Source: an uncultured Alphaproteobacteria bacterium (GTDB taxonomy: Bacteria; Pseudomonadota; Alphaproteobacteria; Rhizobiales; Aestuariivirgaceae). From it: 5,034 bases of DNA. Location: the NCBI GenBank assembly GCA_937868035.1, contig CALMLK010000170.1, positions 1 to 5,034 of the forward strand. The letters are read 5' to 3'. Made by a program: the position numbers and the translations under genes. Under the pieces are notes generated by a model that saw only the letters and a program-made list of their open reading frames with translations, made no database searches and was not told the origin of the DNA. Below, piece after piece: positions 1 to 5,034 of the stretch (positions within the stretch are counted from its first letter, which is position 1; every line of letters begins with the position of its first letter).

Positions 1-684
1 CTGCGGCGAGAGCAGGTGGTGATCGATGCGGATGCCATTGTTCTTCTGCCACGAACCACACTGGTAATCCCAGAAGCTGTAGGCATCGGTTTTCAACGGG
101 TGGAGCGCGCGATAGGCCTCGGTCAGCCCGATCGCCTTGAGTTCCGAAAAAGCGGCGCGTGTCTTGGGCAGGAACAGCGCGTCGTGCGTCCAGTTCTGCG
201 GGAAGCGCGCATCGGCCGCATCCGGGATGACATTGTAGTCGCCCGCCAGCACCAGCGGTTCCTCGTTCGCCATGGCCGCCGCGGCGAAATCCTGAAGCCG
301 CTTCATCCACGCCAGCTTGTAATCATACTTGGGTCCGGGAGCCGGATTGCCGTTGGGAAGATAAAGCGAGGCCACCCGCACAACGAGCGGACCGAACACC
401 GTTGCGGCAATGAAACGCGCATGGTCATCGCCGTCACCACCGGGCAGGCCTTTGACGACATCCTCCATCCGGTGCCGCGACAGCAGGGCAACGCCGTTGT
501 AGGTCTTCTGCCCATGCACGGCGCAGGTGTAGCCCAAGGCCTCGAACTCCAGCGCCGGAAAGGCATGGTCCTCGCACTTGATTTCCTGCAGGCAGACAAC
601 GTCCGGCGACTCCTCCTTCATCCAGGCGAGAACGCCTTCGAGGTGGGCCTTCACGGAGTTCACGTTCCAGGTGGCAATGCGCAT
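1..684 (-). CDS. xthA: Exodeoxyribonuclease III (AP endonuclease), C-terminus cut by window edge
   Basis: DNA-repair nuclease of the exonuclease III / AP endonuclease family (endonuclease-exonuclease-phosphatase fold). It cleaves DNA 5' of abasic sites and removes 3' blocking groups in the cytoplasm. The ATG at 684 opens 228 codons that stay in frame to base 1; family members are usually about 255-270 residues, so the last 30-40 are outside. Visible landmarks are the N-terminal WNVNSV (residues 6-11, metal-site Asn7), LQEIK (32-36, metal-binding Glu34), NGVALLS (63-69), SLYLPNG (106-112), LAGDYNV (146-152, catalytic Asp149 and Asn151), SFWDY (203-207) and RIDH (219-222). The terminal His motif (GDHxP) lies off the window. 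The start is the natural family start, but no good Shine-Dalgarno precedes it. It lies 40 bases after tauE on the same strand; this may be read-through or a separate unit. The family is certain; the Xth rather than ExoA-like subtype is likely. Confidence 0.95.
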   Translation of the reverse strand, partial: MRIATWNVNSVKAHLEGVLAWMKEESPDVVCLQEIKCEDHAFPALEFEALGYTCAVHGQKTYNGVALLSRHRMEDVVKGLPGGDGDDHARFIAATVFGPLVVRVASLYLPNGNPAPGPKYDYKLAWMKRLQDFAAAAMANEEPLVLAGDYNVIPDAADARFPQNWTHDALFLPKTRAAFSELKAIGLTEAYRALHPLKTDAYSFWDYQCGSWQKNNGIRIDHHLLSPQ

Positions 685-724
685 GGCTGGCAGATTGCCC
701 GTGCTGCCGCTGCACCGCAAGCGG
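685..724. other. Short intergenic gap between tauE and xthA
   Basis: Forty bases separate the tauE stop from the xthA start. I see no AGGAGG-like ribosome site, no convincing -35/-10 pair and no T-tract. A small inverted repeat (ACCGC-AA-GCGGT, 714-725) touches the tauE stop codon. It can fold only as a 4-bp stem with a 4-base loop and is not followed by a U-run on the minus strand, so it does not qualify as a terminator. Transcriptional separation of tauE and xthA therefore cannot be decided here. Confidence 0.5.
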
Positions 725-1486
725 TCAGGCTGAGATGAGGCGGTAGGTGCCGATGCTGATGGCGAGGAGACCAACCGCAATCGTCAGCGCCCGCTTGGGC
801 GTGATCTTGGACAGAAGCCCGCCAAAGAAGGCCGCTGGAATGCCGCCGATCACCAGCCCCGCCACGGGGAGTGCCACGCTGCGCCAATCGGAACCGCCCT
901 CCCAGTGCCCCACGAAGAATGCGGTGGCGTAGGCCGAGAACACCGTGACGGCCACGAAGAATTCTGCAAAGTTGGTGGAGCCGATGGCGTAGCGGGACTC
1001 CGTTCCGGCCCCGAGGAGGGACGTGGTCACGACCGGTCCCCAGCTTCCGCCGATGCCTTCGATCAACCCGCCGGCAAAGCCGATGGTGCGCCGCCACGCC
1101 GCCGGCAGCACGCGCGGCGCAGAACCCCGCACGCCACGGATGACGATGAGGCTTCCCACGAAGAGGAGGTAGATCGTGATCGTGGTTGTAAGCCACGCCC
1201 CCTTGAGCCCGGTCAGCAGCAGCATGCCGATGGCGCCGCCAAGCCCACCGAAAATGCAGAGTGCAGTTACCAGCGGCCAATCGAGGTTGCGGTGATAGAG
1301 ATGCGACAACGCCGCTGTTCCCGTTGTCGGGATCTTCGCGGCATTGACGCTGGCCGACGCAAGCGCCGGCGGTACTCCGAGCCCCAGCAGCACGGACGAC
1401 GAAATCACGCCGAAGCCCATTCCGAGCGCACCGTCGCAAACCTGCGCGGCAAAGCCGATGGCGGCAAAGATGAAGAACTCAAGCAT
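725..1486 (-). CDS. TauE/SafE (TSUP) family membrane transporter, probable sulfite/sulfur-oxyanion exporter
   Basis: Integral inner-membrane protein of 253 residues, the normal size for the TauE/SafE (4-toluene sulfonate uptake permease, TSUP) family. Members move sulfite, sulfonates or related small anions. About eight hydrophobic stretches are visible (roughly residues 2-18, 22-38, 71-92, 99-117, 135-157, 170-192, 203-225, 231-250). The two halves resemble each other. A Gly-rich segment after the first helix (DGALGMGFG, 18-26) matches GGLIEGIGGSWGP (139-151), and the polar SVNAAKIPTTG (46-56) matches GSTNFAEF (169-176), as expected of the family's internal duplication. It lies 29 bases after cysH on the same strand, which supports a role with sulfite, the product of CysH and substrate of CysI. 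Direction and substrate cannot be read from sequence; sulfate, sulfite and thiosulfate are all possible. The start is preceded by a G-rich tract (1497-1501) as ribosome site. Confidence 0.88.
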   Translation of the reverse strand: MLEFFIFAAIGFAAQVCDGALGMGFGVISSSVLLGLGVPPALASASVNAAKIPTTGTAALSHLYHRNLDWPLVTALCIFGGLGGAIGMLLLTGLKGAWLTTTITIYLLFVGSLIVIRGVRGSAPRVLPAAWRRTIGFAGGLIEGIGGSWGPVVTTSLLGAGTESRYAIGSTNFAEFFVAVTVFSAYATAFFVGHWEGGSDWRSVALPVAGLVIGGIPAAFFGGLLSKITPKRALTIAVGLLAISIGTYRLISA

Positions 1487-1493
1487 GTCGAAC

Positions 1494-1506
1494 GATCCCC
1501 CGGATC
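1494..1506 (-). promoter_or_regulatory. Ribosome site of tauE inside a small inverted repeat
   Basis: In the 29-base gap between cysH and tauE, the minus strand reads GATCC-GGG-GGATC, a 5-bp stem with a 3-base loop. The G-tract that must serve as the tauE Shine-Dalgarno (1497-1501, 10 bases before the ATG) forms the loop and part of the stem. If it folds, it would lower tauE initiation unless ribosomes finishing cysH open it. The stem is short and may be chance. Confidence 0.3.
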
Positions 1507-1515
1507 AGAGTTGGA

Positions 1516-2250
1516 TCAGCGCGCGTCCGCAGCCGCACGTGTCACCGTCCGGATGATTTGGCCATTGGCCGCAAAGTGTATGCCGCACTCGGTCTTGTCG
1601 CTCCCCTGCCAGCGGCCCGCGCGCGGATCATCCTCCGTCCCGCCCGCCACCGTGCAGGGCGCGCAACCGATAGAATGATAGCCGAAGCTCTTCAGCGGAT
1701 GGCTGGGCAGGTGATGGGCTTGCACGTAGTTGGAAAGATCAAGGGCCGAGAAGGCAGCCAATGGTTCGATCTTCAGCTTGCCATCCTGCTCGCTGACGAA
1801 TCCGAGGTCTGAGCGAGCCGCCCCGTGAAAGCGTTTGCGGCCCGAAATCAGCACATCGAAATCTTCCGTCGCACGCGCCAGAGGCACTGTCTTTCGGATA
1901 TGGCAGCACAGATCCGTGTTGCTGCCGTGCAGCGCGCCATCAGGATCGTTGCGCGCCAGATCAGCGGCGTCGGGCGCAATGACGCGCAGGCCCGTGAGGC
2001 CAAGCTCCTTTACCAGCCGGTCGCGATACGCGATGGTCTCATCAAAGAGCTTGCCCGTGTCGAGGAACAGCACCGGCAAATCCGGAGCCACTTCCGAAAG
2101 CATGTGCAACAGCACCGCCGATTCCGCCCCGAAGGACGACAGCAGCGCCACGCGGCCCGGATAATCCTTCACCACATGGGCGATGAGATCGCGGCCCTCG
2201 ATCCCCGCGTAACGTTCGACGATGGCATTGAATGAGGGGTTATCCGGCAT
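1516..2250 (-). CDS. cysH: Assimilatory adenylylsulfate (APS/PAPS) reductase CysH, iron-sulfur type
   Basis: Cytoplasmic thioredoxin-dependent reductase that converts activated sulfate to sulfite and AMP (or PAP), 244 residues, typical of the bacterial family. Visible: the nucleotide-binding loop LLSSFGAES (36-44), FLDTGKLF (62-69), CCHIRK (115-120), SGRKRFHG (136-143), GCAPCT (195-200) and the C-terminal KTECGIHF (219-226). Cys115/116 with Cys196/199 match the four ligands of the [4Fe-4S] cluster found in APS-reducing enzymes, and Cys222 is the catalytic cysteine. By family knowledge this favours APS (EC 1.8.4.10) over PAPS as substrate; that is inferred. The reading frame stays open upstream to 2526, but the ATG at 2250 is chosen because homology begins there and a GGAGG (2260-2264) stands 9 bases before it. 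The start overlaps the end of the DUF934 gene by 11 bases, indicating translational coupling. Confidence 0.95.
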   Translation of the reverse strand: MPDNPSFNAIVERYAGIEGRDLIAHVVKDYPGRVALLSSFGAESAVLLHMLSEVAPDLPVLFLDTGKLFDETIAYRDRLVKELGLTGLRVIAPDAADLARNDPDGALHGSNTDLCCHIRKTVPLARATEDFDVLISGRKRFHGAARSDLGFVSEQDGKLKIEPLAAFSALDLSNYVQAHHLPSHPLKSFGYHSIGCAPCTVAGGTEDDPRAGRWQGSDKTECGIHFAANGQIIRTVTRAAADAR

Positions 2251-2756
2251 GGGGCTGTTCCTCCCATGGTGTGAAACCCTGGTGACGCTCCGACCACACC
2301 TCGCGCTCACCCGCCTTGCGGAACAGGCCACGCTGATAGGCCAGCGACATCTGCCGCGACGCCTTTTGCCAGACATCGAGACCGAACCGCTCCGGCACCT
2401 CGAAAGTGTCAAAGCCCACCTGCAGCATGAACTGCAACTGGTCGGGCAGGATGTTGCCGGTGGCACGCAATTCCGACTGGTAGCCATCGAGACGCAATTG
2501 CCGCGCCAGCGAATACGAACGTCCATCCGTGTAGGCCGGGAAGGGCAGCGCGATCAGCGCAAGCTGCGGCACGTAAGGCGTGAGGTCATGCTCGCGCGAT
2601 GTGTTGGTGAGGCGCACACCCAGGAGGCCCGGAAAGCGCACCAGGTCATCCCAGTCACGCACCAGCCGCTCCACCGAAACGGTCACGCGCTGCTGGTCCG
2701 CCACCGGCGTGTCATCGTCCAGGTGAACCCAGTCGTCTGCAACGAAGGCATTATTC

Positions 2757-2770
<14 letters not shown>
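2240..2770 (-). CDS. DUF934 family protein of the sulfite-reduction operon
   Basis: A 176-residue soluble protein of the DUF934 family (Pfam), often annotated as an oxidoreductase although no reaction is established. It is recognised by its conserved block LPFPAYTDGRSYSLARQL (about 75-92) followed by GYQSELRATGNILPDQLQFM (about 96-115), and by the N-terminal MPLLKNNAFVADDW. I see no cysteine cluster, nucleotide-binding loop, signal peptide or membrane helix. Family members lie next to cysI in many Proteobacteria, which suggests an accessory role in sulfite reduction, for instance electron transfer or assembly; this is inferred from neighbours only. The start chosen is the ATG at 2770, which overlaps the end of cysI by 14 bases and has AAGGAGG (2777-2783) 6 bases upstream. 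A longer open frame to 2836 would run deep into cysI and lacks homology. Confidence 0.9.
2248..2268 (-). promoter_or_regulatory. Inverted repeat enclosing the cysH ribosome site and start codon
   Basis: On the minus strand CATGGG (2268-2263) and CCCATG (2253-2248) are perfect complements around a 9-base spacer AGGAACAGC. The predicted mRNA hairpin pairs the cysH AUG in its 3' arm and leaves the AGGA core of the Shine-Dalgarno in the loop. It lies inside the last codons of the DUF934 gene, so ribosomes translating that gene would melt it. This fits coupled translation, but the 6-bp match may be chance. Confidence 0.4.
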
Positions 2771-4412
<1,642 letters not shown>

Positions 4413-4415
4413 GGC

Positions 4416-4754
4416 TCAATCCTTGAAGACGGGAAAGCCGCCGGCGGTGCCGTTGGCCTGCTTGCCGAGGTCGGGACGAACACTCGGGCCGAGTGTCCGC
4501 ACACGCTCGCGGAAATGGTTGGCGCGGATGCGCCCGTTGATGCGCTCGGCATCGAAGAAATACTGGCCAGTCACCAGCGTCTTCTTCACGTCATCGAGGG
4601 CACGCGTTTCCAGCGCCGCCTTGGCCTGCGGTTCGAGCGCCAGAACGGCCTCATCAATCTTCTCGCTCCACACACCGGCACGCGTGAGGAACACGACTTC
4701 CCCATCCCGCAAGCGGTTTGCGGTCATCACCTGACCCTTTTCGATTTCACTCAT
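4416..4754 (-). CDS. DUF2849 family small protein between cysG and cysI
   Basis: A 112-residue soluble protein of the DUF2849 family, of unknown biochemical role. The family hallmark is visible near the N-terminus: VMTANRLRDGEVVFLTRAGVW (residues 9-29 region), followed by a central acidic-to-basic stretch and the C-terminal RANHFRERVRTLGPSVRPDL (about 82-101). There are no cysteines, membrane helices or signal peptide. Family members typically sit directly upstream of cysI in Alphaproteobacteria, so a part in sulfite reductase maturation, siroheme hand-over or electron delivery is a reasonable guess from neighbours. The ATG at 4754 shares ATGA with the cysG stop and has a weak GAGAG (4762-4766) 7 bases ahead; the internal ATG at 4727, just before the TANRL motif, is a possible alternative start. 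The open frame continuing to 4904 overlaps cysG and is not used. Confidence 0.88.
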   Translation of the reverse strand: MSEIEKGQVMTANRLRDGEVVFLTRAGVWSEKIDEAVLALEPQAKAALETRALDDVKKTLVTGQYFFDAERINGRIRANHFRERVRTLGPSVRPDLGKQANGTAGGFPVFKD

Positions 4755-5034
4755 GATGCAGCTCTCAGGATGGCGTCGCGAATATCTTCGCGAACAGGGA
4801 AGGGGACGATGTCGGCGGAGGCCATGGCCGCCGCGCCGGACTTGGCAAGACCAACGTAGATGATGGTGGGCCCGCTCAGCCCGTGGGTGTGCACGCACTC
4901 CCACAGTTGCCCAATGGTCGTTTCGACAACGCGTTCCGTGGGCAGCGTGCCGTTCTCCACCAGCGTCACCGGCGTCGAAGGGCGGATGCCGGCGGCGAGC
5001 ATGGTTTCGTTGGGTTCGGACTCGAAGCTGCGGC
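4751..5034 (-). CDS. cysG: Siroheme synthase / uroporphyrinogen-III C-methyltransferase, C-terminal part only
   Basis: The last 93 residues of a tetrapyrrole methylase that makes precorrin-2 from uroporphyrinogen III with S-adenosylmethionine, the first step to siroheme. The frame is open from the window edge (first full codon Arg at 5032-5030) to the TGA at 4753-4751; the ATG at 5002 is internal. Recognisable family features are LAAGIRPSTPVTLVENGT, in which the VEN triplet matches the usual ENGT/ENAT segment, then ERVVETTIGQLWE and GPTIIYVGLAK near the C-terminus. What lies upstream, in particular whether the gene carries an N-terminal precorrin-2 dehydrogenase/ferrochelatase domain (full CysG) or is a stand-alone SUMT (CobA-like), cannot be seen. 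Its stop overlaps the DUF2849 start by 4 bases, and the product would supply the siroheme that CysI needs. Confidence 0.85.
   Translation of the reverse strand, partial: RSFESEPNETMLAAGIRPSTPVTLVENGTLPTERVVETTIGQLWECVHTHGLSGPTIIYVGLAKSGAAAMASADIVPFPVREDIRDAILRAAS

Noticed and set aside
714..725. Inverted repeat ACCGC-AA-GCGGT at the tauE stop as a terminator
   Set aside because: The foldable stem is only 4-5 bp, the loop is tiny, and no U-tract follows on the minus strand.
16..738. Long plus-strand open frame (240 codons) opposite xthA
   Set aside because: It is antisense to a clear exonuclease III gene whose motifs are all intact; the product has low-complexity, Arg-rich composition and no recognisable family. 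It is a by-product of GC-rich codon use.
905..1678. Plus-strand open frame (257 codons) opposite tauE and the end of cysH
   Set aside because: The product is highly charged, rich in Arg, Glu and His, and spans two real minus-strand genes; it resembles no family and is a shadow frame.
2251..2526. N-terminal extension of CysH to an ATG at 2526
   Set aside because: The extra 92 residues are Arg/Ser/Cys-rich and out of frame over the DUF934 gene; CysH homology and a good ribosome site begin at 2250.
4755..4904. N-terminal extension of the DUF2849 protein to 4904
   Set aside because: It would overlap the conserved C-terminus of CysG by 150 bases; the ATG at 4754 with ATGA overlap gives the family's usual length.

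Overview
The window looks like an alphaproteobacterial chromosome segment, probably Hyphomicrobiales or a close relative. It is GC-rich (roughly 60% by eye), densely coded, and has all seven recognisable genes on the minus strand. The taxonomic guess rests on the gene order cysG - DUF2849 - cysI - DUF934 - cysH, an arrangement I know from Alphaproteobacteria, and on an APS-reductase-type CysH. A finer assignment is not possible from the sequence alone.

Reading along the minus strand (high to low coordinates), the order is as follows. 5034-4751: C-terminal end of a siroheme synthase / uroporphyrinogen-III C-methyltransferase (cysG), cut by the window edge. 4754-4416: a small DUF2849 protein. 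4412-2757: the sulfite (nitrite/sulfite) reductase hemoprotein, cysI. 2770-2240: a DUF934 protein. 2250-1516: adenylylsulfate (APS/PAPS) reductase, cysH. 1486-725: a TauE/SafE (TSUP) family membrane transporter. 684-1: exodeoxyribonuclease III (xthA), whose C-terminus lies beyond the window. The first five genes overlap by 4, 14 and 11 bases or are 3 bases apart, so they are almost certainly one translationally coupled operon. tauE follows after 29 bases and may belong to it. xthA follows after 40 bases and is functionally unrelated.

The operon carries out the reductive half of assimilatory sulfate reduction. CysH reduces activated sulfate (APS) to sulfite, and CysI reduces sulfite to sulfide using siroheme and a [4Fe-4S] cluster. 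CysG supplies the siroheme, and the TSUP protein probably moves sulfite or another sulfur oxyanion across the membrane. The two DUF proteins are locked into the cluster but have no established function. No flavoprotein CysJ is present, so the electron donor of CysI is not shown here. The operon promoter must lie beyond position 5034.

There are no RNA genes, mobile elements, CRISPR arrays or long non-coding stretches. I found no clearly novel system. The items most worth a second look are the two DUF proteins wedged around cysI and a small predicted hairpin that would bury the cysH start codon while exposing its Shine-Dalgarno sequence.
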